This document shows, piece after piece, positions 25,227-34,443 of a stretch of 64,000 nt of DNA; the stretch's first letter is position 1, and each line of letters begins with the position of its first letter. Source of the stretch: Saccharopolyspora elongata (GTDB lineage Bacteria > Actinomycetota > Actinomycetes > Mycobacteriales > Pseudonocardiaceae). The notes under the pieces were generated by a model, which was not told where the DNA came from, did not search any database, and was given only the letters and a program-made list of their open reading frames with translations. The translations under genes were made by a program, and so were the position numbers. Location of the stretch: contig NZ_SMKW01000031.1 of assembly GCF_004348985.1 (NCBI RefSeq), positions 46,886 through 110,885 of the forward strand. Direction: 5' to 3'.

Positions 25227-27167
25227 GTGGCCCGCAACCTCGCCCAGAAGCTCATCGCCTCGCACCTGGTCGACGGCGATCTGTCGCCCGGATCGAACGT
25301 GGCGATCGCCGTCGACCAGACGTTGACCCAGGACGCCACGGGCACGCTGGTCATGCAGGAGCTCGAAGCTCTCGGGCTGACGCGCGCCCGCACCGAGGTC
25401 AGCGTGCAGTACGTGGATCACAACCTGCTGCAGGCGGACGAGAAGAACGCCGAGGACCACGAGTTCCTCCGGTCCGCCAGCCGACGCTACGGCCTCTGGT
25501 TCTCCAAGCCCGGCAACGGAGTTTCGCACCCCACGCACATGCAGCGCTTCGGTGTGCCGGGGAAGACTATGGCCGGCTCCGACTCCCACACCTGCGCTGC
25601 CGGTTCGATGGGGATGCTCGCCATCGGCGTCGGGGGCCTGGAAGTGGCATTGGCGATCGCCGGCGAGCCGCTGCGGATCCGGATGCCCGAGATCTGGGGC
25701 GTGCGGCTGACCGGGGAGCTGCCGCCATGGGTATCGGCGAAGGACGTGATCCTGGAGATGTTGCGCCGGCACGGGGTCGCTGGTGGCGTCAACCGCATCA
25801 TCGAGTACTACGGCCCCGGGCTGGCCGGTCTCTCCGCGATGGACCGGCACGTCATCGCCAACATGGGCGCCGAACTCGGCGCGACCACCACGGTGTTCCC
25901 CGCCGACTCGGCGGTCCGGGCCTTCCTGCGCGCCGAAGGCCGCGAGGACGACTTCACACCCCTGGCCGCCGACCCCGACGCCGCCTACGACGTCGAGGAG
26001 CACATCGACCTGAGCGATCTGGAGCCGCTGATCGCCCGGCCCTCGGCGCCGGACAACGTGGTGCCCGTGCGCGAGGTCGCCGGCACCGAAGTCAGCCAGG
26101 TCGTCATCGGCTCGTCCGCCAATCCCGGCCTGCGAGATTTCGCCATCGCCGCCGCGATCGTCCGCGGCCGCCAGACCGACCACTCGGTCAGCTTCGACAT
26201 CAACCCCACCTCCCGGGAGATCCTCGAAGACATGACCCGCACGGGCGCCACGTTCGACCTGATCGCGGCCGGGGCGCGCATCCACCAGTCCGGCTGCATG
26301 GGTTGCATCGGCATGGGGCAGGCGCCCGCGGTGGGCAAGAACTCGCTGCGCACGTTCCCGCGGAACTTCCCGGGCCGGTCAGGTACGCGCGAGGACTCGG
26401 TGTGGCTGTGCTCCCCCGAAACAGCGGCTGCATCGGCGCTCACCGGCGTGATCACCGACCCCCGCGACCTCGGCCAGAGCTACCCGGAGCTCGAGTTGCC
26501 GGAGCGGGCTTCGGTCAACACCGCGATGCTCGTTCCGCCCCTCCCCCGGGAACGAGCGGAGGCAGTGGAGCTGATCAAGGGAACCAACATCTCGGCGCTA
26601 CCGGACTTCCCGCCGATGTCCGACGAGTTGGCGGCACCGGTCCTGCTCAAAGCGGGGGACAACGTCTCGACGGACGAGATCTCCCCGGCGGGTGCCAGCG
26701 CCCTGCCGCTGCGCTCGAACATCCCGGCGCTCGCCGAGCACACGTTCGCGCGACTCGACACCGCGTACCCCCGCCACGCCCGAGAGCACCCCGACGGCCA
26801 CATCGTGATCGCGGGGCAGAACTACGGCCAGGGTTCATCGCGAGAACACGCCGCGATCACGCCCCGCTACCTCGGCCTGCGAGTCGTGATCGCGAAGTCC
26901 TTCGCGCGAATCCACTGGCAGAACCTGGCCAACTTCGGGATCGTGCCGCTGGAGTTCACCGATCCCGGCGACTACGCGGACATCGGAGTCGACGACGTGC
27001 TCCGCCTCGACGACTTGCGCAGCGCGCTACCGTCCGGCGACGAGATCACCGTGCGCAACACCACGCGCAACCGATCCTTCCGAGTGCGCCACCGGCTCTC
27101 GCCGCAACAGGTCGAAGCCGTGCTCGCCGGCGGCGTGATCCCGCTGCTGGCCTCTCGCCGCACCTGA
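25227..27167 (+). CDS. Aconitate hydratase, mitochondrial/short type, first cluster Cys replaced
   Basis: A 646-residue aconitase/isopropylmalate-isomerase-type enzyme of the shorter bacterial form. It has MAGSDSHTCAAGSMGMLAIG near 112-131, VSFDINPTSREILE, SGCMGCIGMGQAPA with Cys357 and Cys360, and a swivel domain with AGQNYGQGSSREHAA near 530-545. The usual first [4Fe-4S] ligand in the GSCTN motif is Ser297 here (IGSSANPGLRDF). The start is GTG 25227, with GGGAAGGAG 8 nt upstream. It could isomerise citrate or a related tricarboxylate. The organism presumably has a main AcnA elsewhere. Confidence 0.85.
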   Translation: MARNLAQKLIASHLVDGDLSPGSNVAIAVDQTLTQDATGTLVMQELEALGLTRARTEVSVQYVDHNLLQADEKNAEDHEFLRSASRRYGLWFSKPGNGVSHPTHMQRFGVPGKTMAGSDSHTCAAGSMGMLAIGVGGLEVALAIAGEPLRIRMPEIWGVRLTGELPPWVSAKDVILEMLRRHGVAGGVNRIIEYYGPGLAGLSAMDRHVIANMGAELGATTTVFPADSAVRAFLRAEGREDDFTPLAADPDAAYDVEEHIDLSDLEPLIARPSAPDNVVPVREVAGTEVSQVVIGSSANPGLRDFAIAAAIVRGRQTDHSVSFDINPTSREILEDMTRTGATFDLIAAGARIHQSGCMGCIGMGQAPAVGKNSLRTFPRNFPGRSGTREDSVWLCSPETAAASALTGVITDPRDLGQSYPELELPERASVNTAMLVPPLPRERAEAVELIKGTNISALPDFPPMSDELAAPVLLKAGDNVSTDEISPAGASALPLRSNIPALAEHTFARLDTAYPRHAREHPDGHIVIAGQNYGQGSSREHAAITPRYLGLRVVIAKSFARIHWQNLANFGIVPLEFTDPGDYADIGVDDVLRLDDLRSALPSGDEITVRNTTRNRSFRVRHRLSPQQVEAVLAGGVIPLLASRRT

Positions 27168-27258
27168 ACCGCGGGTGACCGTCGCGGGGTTCACGCCTCA
27201 CCGGTCCTTCCCCGCACCCGGCGAGATCAAGCCTGTGTGGCGAGAAGAAGGCGCTGAG

Positions 27259-28644
27259 CTAAGGCTCGACGGAGAAGGTGTGGTCGACGTGCCGGCGCAT
27301 CACGTCTTCAGCGCGTTCCCACGGCATCGGCGCGGGGATCGGGTACAGGTGTCGCGTCCGTGCGAGCTCACGGTGGGCTCGGGCGAACACCGCGAAATCC
27401 CTGGGAAATGCCTTGCGGTCCACTCCGACGAGTGCGCCGACTTTGCGGGCGCGCGCGCTCAGCTTCTCCCAGCTGTCGATCGGCGCGAGTCCGATCGACT
27501 CCGTCCCGTGGGAGAAGAGCATCAGGCGAATTTCGTCGGGTACCCCTGTTCGGTCCAAGTAGGAGTGCGCTGCGCTGAGCGAGTTCTCCGAGTTGAAGGC
27601 AAGCCAGAAGGGTATCGATCCCGTTCGCACCGTCCACCACGGCTCGACCAGGAGGAAGCAGTCGAACAACAGCCGCTCGGTAGGTATCCCGTTCTGTTCG
27701 TACCAGGCGCGGTACACCTCGGCGACCACCGGGCTCATCCGCTCGGGGTGATCGAAACGCACCCGGCGCAGCGGTTCTGGCACCACGCCTTCCAGGTCCG
27801 CGAGCCAGGACTCCTCGAAACCCCACTCGGCTTCGGGCTGGTAGGCGTCCCACGGAGGCGGAGCCCAGCGACGACGGACGGCACCGTAACGCCGGAGCAA
27901 GTCCGCGACCCGCGGTCCGCCGTGATGGTATTCGTCTTCGGTGGCACCACCGAGGGCGCCGAACTGGAAGTGGTGGCGTGCTGCGACTTCGGTTACTGGC
28001 CACTGCAGGCCGCACTCGACGCTGACGACCACTCCGCCGGGTGCTAGCCGTTCGCGAATGAAGCGCCGGTACGCGTCCGGTAGTCGCAGCCACTTCACGC
28101 GAAAGTAGGACATGCCGGTGATCATGAGCCGGTCCTGGTTGGGGTCGTGCATGTGGTGCAGCCCCAGATGGGGATTCGCATCGAGCAGTTGCCGCCCCGC
28201 TTCACGGCCCGCCGCCATTTCCGCACGGGGCGCGTCTCGGTCGACCCCACTCCTGCGCACCGGAAGCAAGACCGTTTGCGGAAGCCACGGAGCATCGAGC
28301 GCGGCAGCCAGATGTACCGCAGCTCCGTTGGAGGATCCGAGGAAGATGACCGGGTACTGGCGCTTGGGGTAGTGCTCGGCGATCCACTCGGCCAGCGCAT
28401 CAGAGCTCACCTCGCTCAGCCGCCGCTGCGGTATCGCCTCCGAAATGCCGCTCAAGGCGTACACGCGATCAGCCATCCCACGCGGCATCCGGTTGACGCC
28501 CGACATCAGAGCACTCATCACCGGCTCGAGCGCACCCGGTAGCTGGCCGAGCAACGGCGCATCGCTACCGGCTAGGTAGTGGGACAGACCTCGGAGGAGA
28601 CCCGTGGTCGAGTCGAAGGAGGCCACCGCTCGCCCAGGTTTCAC
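27259..28644 (-). CDS. Large uncharacterised protein with a GSSNG nucleophile-elbow motif
   Basis: 461 residues, not assigned to a named family. Around residue 101, PVIFLGSSNGAAVHLAAAL looks like an alpha/beta-hydrolase elbow (G-x-S-x-G). Later parts are rich in Trp and His (RRWAPPPWDAYQPEAEWGFE, LLVEPWWTVRTGSIPFWLAF). No signal peptide or TM helix is seen. The GTG start overlaps the stop of the upstream hydrolase gene by 4 nt, so the two form a pair. A hydrolase-like activity is possible; function is unknown. Confidence 0.75.
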   Translation of the reverse strand: MKPGRAVASFDSTTGLLRGLSHYLAGSDAPLLGQLPGALEPVMSALMSGVNRMPRGMADRVYALSGISEAIPQRRLSEVSSDALAEWIAEHYPKRQYPVIFLGSSNGAAVHLAAALDAPWLPQTVLLPVRRSGVDRDAPRAEMAAGREAGRQLLDANPHLGLHHMHDPNQDRLMITGMSYFRVKWLRLPDAYRRFIRERLAPGGVVVSVECGLQWPVTEVAARHHFQFGALGGATEDEYHHGGPRVADLLRRYGAVRRRWAPPPWDAYQPEAEWGFEESWLADLEGVVPEPLRRVRFDHPERMSPVVAEVYRAWYEQNGIPTERLLFDCFLLVEPWWTVRTGSIPFWLAFNSENSLSAAHSYLDRTGVPDEIRLMLFSHGTESIGLAPIDSWEKLSARARKVGALVGVDRKAFPRDFAVFARAHRELARTRHLYPIPAPMPWERAEDVMRRHVDHTFSVEP

Positions 28645-29387
28645 CGCTGCACCTCCGAGACGAATTCATCGAGTGCGCCGGCCAGACCGGACGGGTCGGC
28701 GAAGGGAACCATGTGAGCGGCTCCTGGCCAGGTCCGCAGTCTCCCGTGGGGAAGCAGGCGGGTGACTTCCTCCGCCCAGTCGTTCGGAACCATCCTGTCG
28801 TACTCGCCGCGCACGACCAACGTTGGCTGTTGAACCTTCGGCAGCTTGTCCTCGATCGGATCGCACAGGGCTGCCCGAAACGCTGCTGCTACCCGTCGTG
28901 GCCCGGCATCCCGGTAGTCGCGGCGGACCAGGGCTCCCAGTCCACGCGGCTCGTGGACGCCGTTGCGCACCCAACGCCAAAGCTGACGCGGGAACGATCG
29001 GGCCCTGGCATCGACCGTGGGGCCTACCAGCACCAAGCCGCGAACGTGTTCGGGATATCGCACGGCCAGATCAACGGCGACCTGACAGCCCGAGGAACAA
29101 CCCACCAGGTGGACAGCAGAAGCGAAAGTGGAGCCGAGGAACAGGACAAGAGCGTCGGCGAACGCGCCGATCTCAATCGGTGCGCGCACCGGCTCGCTAG
29201 CCCCGTAGCCTGGCAGGTCCACCGACCACGCCGCACGCTTGCCGTGCAGTGCTGAGAGGAGGGGGAGCATCTCCCTGCTGGACACCCCAGCCCCATGAAG
29301 GCACACGAGTGGTGGCGATTCGCCGGCAACGCGCCACGACGCCAGCACGGTTCCTCCGATGTCGGTGAACTCCTGCTCCATCTCCAT
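28641..29387 (-). CDS. Alpha/beta-fold hydrolase
   Basis: 248 residues (ATG 29387, or 29381). Features: oxyanion-hole HGAGVSS near residue 32, DLPGYGAS, nucleophile elbow GCSSG near residues 95-99 (Ser97), acid candidate in RGEYDRMVP, and catalytic His in GAAHMVPFADP. The size fits small esterases and peroxidases without a lid. It is translationally coupled to the 461-residue gene and probably works on the same compound. Confidence 0.87.
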   Translation of the reverse strand: MEMEQEFTDIGGTVLASWRVAGESPPLVCLHGAGVSSREMLPLLSALHGKRAAWSVDLPGYGASEPVRAPIEIGAFADALVLFLGSTFASAVHLVGCSSGCQVAVDLAVRYPEHVRGLVLVGPTVDARARSFPRQLWRWVRNGVHEPRGLGALVRRDYRDAGPRRVAAAFRAALCDPIEDKLPKVQQPTLVVRGEYDRMVPNDWAEEVTRLLPHGRLRTWPGAAHMVPFADPSGLAGALDEFVSEVQR

Positions 29388-29613
29388 CTGCTGGGGCTAC
29401 CCCACGTCAAGGCTCGGCATGCCCTGTCCTGCGCAGACGAGGAATCCGGGCCCGCTGCGGGAGACAGGGACGATTTGAGCGCACCGGCGCGGCCGTTGAG
29501 ATCGGGAACACAAACACAGACCCTGGCTGAATCCGTCCGCCCGCGCGGCAGTCAGGAACGCATCGCGGCCATGCCGCAGCTGCTGCCTGCCCGAATCAGC
29601 CGCGAGGTCAACC

Positions 29614-31029
29614 TCACTCCTGGTCGCGCTTCTCCCGGAAACGCTGCTCCGCCTCCTCGCGATCGGTCGCGGTCGGCCGCGCCCCCGGCAGCGCGCGCCC
29701 GGCGGGTTCGCGCGTGAAGAGCACCGCGACCAGGCCCACCGCTCCGGCGGCGACAAGCAGGAACGCCGGAACGGACTTCATGCCGGTCGCCGCGACGAGC
29801 GCTTCGGCGACCAGCGGTGTGGTGCCGCCGAACAGCGCGACCGCGATGTTGAAGCCGACCGACACGGCGCCATAGCGGATCTCGGTCGGGAACAGCGCAG
29901 GCAGCGTCGAAGGCATCGTGCTGCTGAAGCAGACCAGCGTCAGGCCGATGATCAGCAAGCCGCCCAGCACCGCCGCCACGCTGCCCACGCCGATCAGCAG
30001 GAACGCCGGGAACGACAGCACGATCAGCGCGACGCTGCCGAACCCGGCGATGGGCAGCCGGCCAATGCGGTCGGAGAACCGGCCCAGCGCCACGATCAGA
30101 CCCATCACCAGCACCATCGCCACCAGCACCAGGGTCAACGAGCTGGTGTGCTGGAAGCCGAGCACGGCCGAGAGGTACGTCGGCATGTAAGCGGTGAGCA
30201 GGTAGTTGGTCACGTTGAACACCAACACCAGCCCGATGCACTTCAGCATCGACCGCCAGTGGCCGCCGAAGATGGTGCGCAGGCTGCGCCAGGTCGCCGC
30301 CGTCTGCGGCTGCTCGTCGCCGGAGGTCTTGCGGTACGCGGGCGTCTCCTCCAGCCGGAAGCGCAGGTACAGCCCGATGATCCCGAGCGGGCCGGCCACC
30401 AGGAACGGGATCCGCCACCCCCAGGTCGTGAGGTCCTGCGGGGTCATCGCGACGGTGAGCACCGTGACGAGCGCGGCGCCCAGCGAATAACCGGCGAGCG
30501 TGCCGAACTCCAGCCAGCTGGCCATGAATCCGCGCCGCCGGTCCGGCGAGTACTCCGAGACGAACGTGGCCGCGCCGCCGTACTCGCCGCCGGTGGAGAA
30601 GCCCTGCACGAGCCGGGCCACCAGCAGCAGCGCCGGCGACCAGATGCCGATCGTGGCGTAGCTCGGGATCAGCCCGATCGCCAGCGTCCCCAACGCCATC
30701 GTGACCATGGTGGTGGCCAGCACCTTCCGGCGGCCGATGCGGTCGCCGAGCGGCCCGAAGAAGAACCCGCCCAGCGGCCGGACCAGGAACGCCACCGCGA
30801 ACGTGGCGAAGGTGGACAGCAGTTGTGCGGTCGAGCTGGTGGGCGGGAAGAAGACCTGGCTGATGACGACGGCGATGTAGCTGTAGACGCCGAAGTCGAA
30901 CCATTCCATCGTGTTGCCGATGGCGGCCGCGGCGACGGCCCGCTTCGCCTGCCGCTCGTCCACAATGGTCGCTTTCGGCTCGCCACGACGGCTGCCGTGC
31001 CGATCAGGCCGTCCGCCGGACGCCTCCAT
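29614..31029 (-). CDS. MHS-type MFS proton symporter
   Basis: 471 residues, 12 TM helices. It has the metabolite:H+ symporter features GNTMEWFDFGVYSYIA near residues 37-52, the A-motif GPLGDRIGRRKVL, and GFSTGGEYGGAATFVSEYSP in helix 4-5. The central loop and charged C-terminus are typical. Likely substrates are osmolytes or dicarboxylates (ProP/KgtP-like). It appears monocistronic. Confidence 0.88.
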   Translation of the reverse strand: MEASGGRPDRHGSRRGEPKATIVDERQAKRAVAAAAIGNTMEWFDFGVYSYIAVVISQVFFPPTSSTAQLLSTFATFAVAFLVRPLGGFFFGPLGDRIGRRKVLATTMVTMALGTLAIGLIPSYATIGIWSPALLLVARLVQGFSTGGEYGGAATFVSEYSPDRRRGFMASWLEFGTLAGYSLGAALVTVLTVAMTPQDLTTWGWRIPFLVAGPLGIIGLYLRFRLEETPAYRKTSGDEQPQTAATWRSLRTIFGGHWRSMLKCIGLVLVFNVTNYLLTAYMPTYLSAVLGFQHTSSLTLVLVAMVLVMGLIVALGRFSDRIGRLPIAGFGSVALIVLSFPAFLLIGVGSVAAVLGGLLIIGLTLVCFSSTMPSTLPALFPTEIRYGAVSVGFNIAVALFGGTTPLVAEALVAATGMKSVPAFLLVAAGAVGLVAVLFTREPAGRALPGARPTATDREEAEQRFREKRDQE

Positions 31030-31235
31030 ACCAAGCCCCCACCCGCATCAACGGCTCACTGCTGCACCGGGAAGCGCAGGATCCGGGCCTCCAGGTAGAC
31101 CGTCGCGAGCGGCCCTCCTGCCTCGTACACCCCCACTGAACGGGAAACTCCCCGCTCCGCCCACACCGGAGCCGCCGGGAGTCGTCTTCGTTGAACTACC
31201 CCGCTTCGTTTTCGCCCACACTTCGGTCGATGTGC

Positions 31236-31829
31236 TCAGCCGAGCACGACGGGCACGGCGACGAGCGCAGCGAGGACCGTGACGCCGAGCAGCAGCCAGG
31301 CGACGTAGTCGCCGGCGTGTCCGGAGTGCACCTCGTGCAGGACGTCGATGCAGCGCCGCGAAATCGGCCCGAGCGGGCGCAGCACGCGAGGCACGGGCGG
31401 CGGGCGAACCGCCATTGCGGCGAGGACGACGGCCAATCCGGTCGACAGCAACGACAACCCGATCCCGGTAGCGGTCCAATGTGGTGCCGCGACCGGGATC
31501 ACGGCGCTTCCGCCATCGCCCAGCACCTGTGCGGAGTAAGCGGCGCCGTTGCGCATTTGCTCGGCAGCGAGGGCAAATGCGCCCGCGACATCGGGGAAGG
31601 CCGTCGCGAGCGCCTCGGCGTAATAGCACCAGGCCAGGGGGCGCAGCCGGCGCAGCGCGGGCAGATCACCGGCGATGTAGAGCAGGTGCACGCCGGTGGC
31701 GAGCACGACTCCGCTCTGGAAGCCGCCGCCTGGCGTGAGGTGGCCGTGCACGAGCATGTCCGCGCCGAGCAGCAGCACCAGCGGCGTCAGCACGTATCCC
31801 GCCAGGGCTGTCAGGGGCAGCACGGGCAC
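31236..31829 (-). pseudogene. Mrp antiporter remnant: MnhB-like start fused to MnhA/NuoL-like end
   Basis: The frame from GTG 31829 (GGAG upstream) encodes 197 residues. The first 60 (LLGADMLVHGHLTPGGGFQS, GVVLATGVHLLYIAGDLP) match MnhB-type subunits. The last 50 (VLHEVHSGHAGDYVAWLLLG) match the C-terminal end of MnhA/NuoL-like subunits. The middle fits neither well. No other mrp genes are nearby. This looks like a deletion that joined two ends of a former operon. A genuine divergent single subunit is the alternative. Confidence 0.5.
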
Positions 31830-31971
31830 CGTCGGCTCCTGCTCGCGGAAACGCACCTGCTCAGCGCGCCGAACACGTTGTCCGCACCGGGTACCCCGGC
31901 AATCACGAGCGCCAATCGCCACGCACGAGACGTTTATGTGTCCCATGAGGACAGTCGAACCGAGCCGATGC

Positions 31972-32949
31972 TCAAGGCGCGGCTTCACGCAGCGCGGGGA
32001 GGAGTTGACGCTGCGCGAAGTCGAAGAACCCGGACGGGTCCGCGTCGATGTCGATCTGGACCAGCGCAATGTCGGTGAAGCCGGCCTCCCAGAAAGCCGC
32101 CGCGGACTCGACGATCGGAGCGACCTCGGGACCGCACGGGATGCTGGCCGTGATGTCCTCGGCGCGCACGAACTGGGTGGCGGCGGCGAACGCGGCCGGG
32201 CCGGGCAGCTCGGCGTTGACCTTCCAACCCCCGGCGAACCAGCGGAACTGCTCCCAGGCGCGCGCAACGGCCGCGTCGCGGTCAGGTCCCCACGCGACCG
32301 GAATCTGCCCGATCTTGCGGGACGCGCCGTTCGGTGCGGCGGAATCCCACTCCTGGCACAACCGGCTGCTCGGTTCGACGGCGATCATCGCATCGGACAA
32401 CGGCGCGAACTGCTGGATCGACTGCGTCCCCGAGATCGCGGTGGCCACCGGAACCCGCTGCGACGGCAAGTCCCACAGCTTGGCCGAATCGACCCGGTAA
32501 TGCGTACCGGCGTGGTTGACGTAACCACCGTCGAAGAGCGCGCCGATGATGTGCAGCGCCTCGGTGAGCATCTCGTGCCGCACGTTGGCCGGTGGCCAGC
32601 CGCGCCCGACGACGTGCTCGTTGAGGTTCTCCCCGGCGCCGACGCCGAGCACGAACCGGTTGTCGGACAACAGCCCGACGGTGGCGCTCTTCTGCGCGAC
32701 GACCGCCGGGTGGTAGCGGATGATCGGCGCGGTCACGAAGGTCATCAACTCGACCCGCTCGGTGGCCTGCGTGATCGCCCCGAGAACGCTCCAGGCGTAC
32801 GGCGAATGCCCCTGCTCGTCCAGCCAGGGGAAGTAGTGGTCGCTGATCACCTCGAAGTCGAAGCCCGCGCGCTCGGCTGCCGCGGAGTGCGCCACCAGTT
32901 CCCGAGGCCCGGACTGCTCGGTCAACAGCGTGCATCCGAATCGCACCAT
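31972..32949 (-). CDS. LLM-class F420-dependent oxidoreductase
   Basis: 325 residues, a TIM barrel of the luciferase-like family close to F420-dependent glucose-6-phosphate dehydrogenase-type proteins. It begins RFGCTLLTEQSGPRELVAHS, followed by FEVISDHYFPWLDEQGHSPY (about residues 32-51) and RFVLGVGAGENLNEHVVGRG near 98-117. Residues contacting the deazaflavin tail are consistent with F420 use. The ATG at 32949 is the natural start. It appears monocistronic. Confidence 0.88.
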   Translation of the reverse strand: MVRFGCTLLTEQSGPRELVAHSAAAERAGFDFEVISDHYFPWLDEQGHSPYAWSVLGAITQATERVELMTFVTAPIIRYHPAVVAQKSATVGLLSDNRFVLGVGAGENLNEHVVGRGWPPANVRHEMLTEALHIIGALFDGGYVNHAGTHYRVDSAKLWDLPSQRVPVATAISGTQSIQQFAPLSDAMIAVEPSSRLCQEWDSAAPNGASRKIGQIPVAWGPDRDAAVARAWEQFRWFAGGWKVNAELPGPAAFAAATQFVRAEDITASIPCGPEVAPIVESAAAFWEAGFTDIALVQIDIDADPSGFFDFAQRQLLPALREAAP

Positions 32950-33026
32950 GCCACCCAGGCTGGCACGCCACCCCGGAACGCGCCCGTCGACCAGGACCGT
33001 CCACTATGGATAGTAATATTGCGGGC

Positions 33027-33323
33027 TTACCGGCCTGCACGCTGCTGACCAGGGGCAGCGGAGGCACGGGAAATGTCGGTGCTGGCCACGACGCAGCCCT
33101 CCACCACCTCACCTGCCGACAGGGCAAGATCGGCGCGCTCGAGGCCGGCCACCTGGCGCACAGCCGCCTCGACGTCCGCCCTTCCGTGCACGTTCACCAG
33201 CACCTCGAACGCGGCCGCGGCCGCCGCCGGAGCGAGACCGGCCGCCACCTCCGCCAGGTTGCGGACCTGCGCCAGCAGTTCCGGATCCGGCACCGTCCCG
33301 CGTGGTTGCCCGCCGTACCTCAT
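33027..33323 (-). CDS. Hypothetical small alanine-rich protein
   Basis: 98 residues from the ATG at 33323. The middle is helical (DPELLAQVRNLAEVAAGLAP, AAAAAAFEVLVNVHG), with no known domain recognised. Codon bias is normal. It lies 77 bp upstream of the F420-type oxidoreductase on the same strand. Confidence 0.5.
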   Translation of the reverse strand: MRYGGQPRGTVPDPELLAQVRNLAEVAAGLAPAAAAAAFEVLVNVHGRADVEAAVRQVAGLERADLALSAGEVVEGCVVASTDISRASAAPGQQRAGR

Positions 33324-33670
33324 ACCTGCCCCATCGGCAGTCAGGCGGCCTGTACTTGAGGCCGCGCGCCGGGGACGCGAAACCCGCGCACGAGGTGGGC
33401 CGGGCAGACACGTTGAAGACGGGTGGATGACGCGCCCCCCACGTCGTTTCACGGTCACCCACCCGCCGCTGTCCCCGCGCCGCACTGGTCTGCGGAGGGG
33501 ACAGGAGTGCCATGGTGCGGCTTCGACCGCGTGATCGGCATATGCCGGACATATCGTGGTACGAACGAGCTACCGGTGCCATCGCCAGAAGGAAGTCGCG
33601 TCACCCGACCGGGCCCCGGAGACCCTTCGCGGTGTGATGGACCGCCGAACCACCGCCCTGGATCGGATTC
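33324..33670. other. Gap without recognised gene
   Basis: About 350 bp between two small minus-strand genes. No family, repeat or RNA could be recognised. The promoter of the 33027 gene should be here. Confidence 0.4.
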
Positions 33671-33901
33671 TCAGCCGGGTGGCGGGTAGGGGTCGTGACC
33701 TGGCGGCACGGTGCGCTTGTCGCGAATGGTGCCATCGGTACCGTGGATGACCAGTTCACCGCCGCCGTCGCGGACGAGTTGCTCGTGCGCCGTCGAGACC
33801 GCTTCGTCCTGGGTGGTGGTACGCGCCGGCGAATCACTCCCAGCCGGGTCGGTCACCTGCCAGCCACCGTCCGGATGCGGAGCCACATGGCGGGTCGCCA
33901 T
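33671..33901 (-). CDS. DUF2188 domain protein
   Basis: 76 residues. It has the DUF2188 pattern: HVAPHPDGGWQVTDPAGSDS, then QDEAVSTAHEQLVRDGGGEL with the terminal strand VIHGTDGTIRDKRTV. The ATG at 33901 has GGAGGG 7 nt upstream. Small DUF2188 proteins are common near sigma-B-like stress genes; function is unknown. Confidence 0.85.
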   Translation of the reverse strand: MATRHVAPHPDGGWQVTDPAGSDSPARTTTQDEAVSTAHEQLVRDGGGELVIHGTDGTIRDKRTVPPGHDPYPPPG

Positions 33902-33987
33902 CACTGATCCCTCCTCTGCACATGTAGGAGCTCGTTTTCGGCTACCCGGTCACGGCAGCGGGAGAAACCGCGCGGCGACCGCACACG

Positions 33988-34187
33988 GCCGGCGTGGATC
34001 AGACCGACGGTGGCAACCTGGACGAGATCTTCGTAGGACCCGCCTCGCTGGCGAAACCTCTGAGCGATGTGCTCGGCGACCGGTAAGTGCCCGGTGACCA
34101 ACTCGTCGCGCACCGCGGCGTACCTCGGGCCCTCTTGTCCAGTGTGGTCATTGTGATGAACAGCGGGAACAGCGCGTCGTACTCACC
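33988..34187 (-). pseudogene. SigB/SigF-type sigma factor N-terminal remnant, frameshifted
   Basis: The beginning (EYDALFPLFITMTTLDKRAR) and the region 1.2-2.1 piece (YAAVRDELVTGHLPVAEHIA, QRFRQRG, YEDLVQVATVGLIHAG) match sigma-B/F family factors but are in different frames. The switch is at about 34121-34132 within GCCCGAGGTACGCC (a 1-nt indel). After GLIHAG at 33988 the homology is lost: regions 2.2-4 are missing. The gene cannot make a functional sigma factor. Confidence 0.65.
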
Positions 34188-34443
34188 TCGGCCGGCCTCG
34201 GGCTTGGTACCGCTCACCGCCCTGCTCGCCGCCGTCAGCCGTGTGGTGACGGGACACGGCGCGCTACCACCGGGATGGTCAGGTTCGAGCAACCGGAAGA
34301 CGCGTCAGAGCACAGAACAACTTCCTGACCAGGCGTGATGCAGGACACTGGCCGTATGGGCGGCGTCGATGCTGCCCGGTTCGGGGTCAATAAACCGTCA
34401 ACGGCCGTCCATCTCGCCTGATCGCGCGCGCAGAGTGCCGGTC

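Noticed and set aside
25727..27178. 483-codon frame inside the aconitase
   Set aside because: Shadow of the aconitase in another frame; no domain, very high Arg content.
29552..30904. 450-codon minus-strand frame over the MHS transporter
   Set aside because: Alternative frame of the same strand; the transporter frame holds the MFS motifs.
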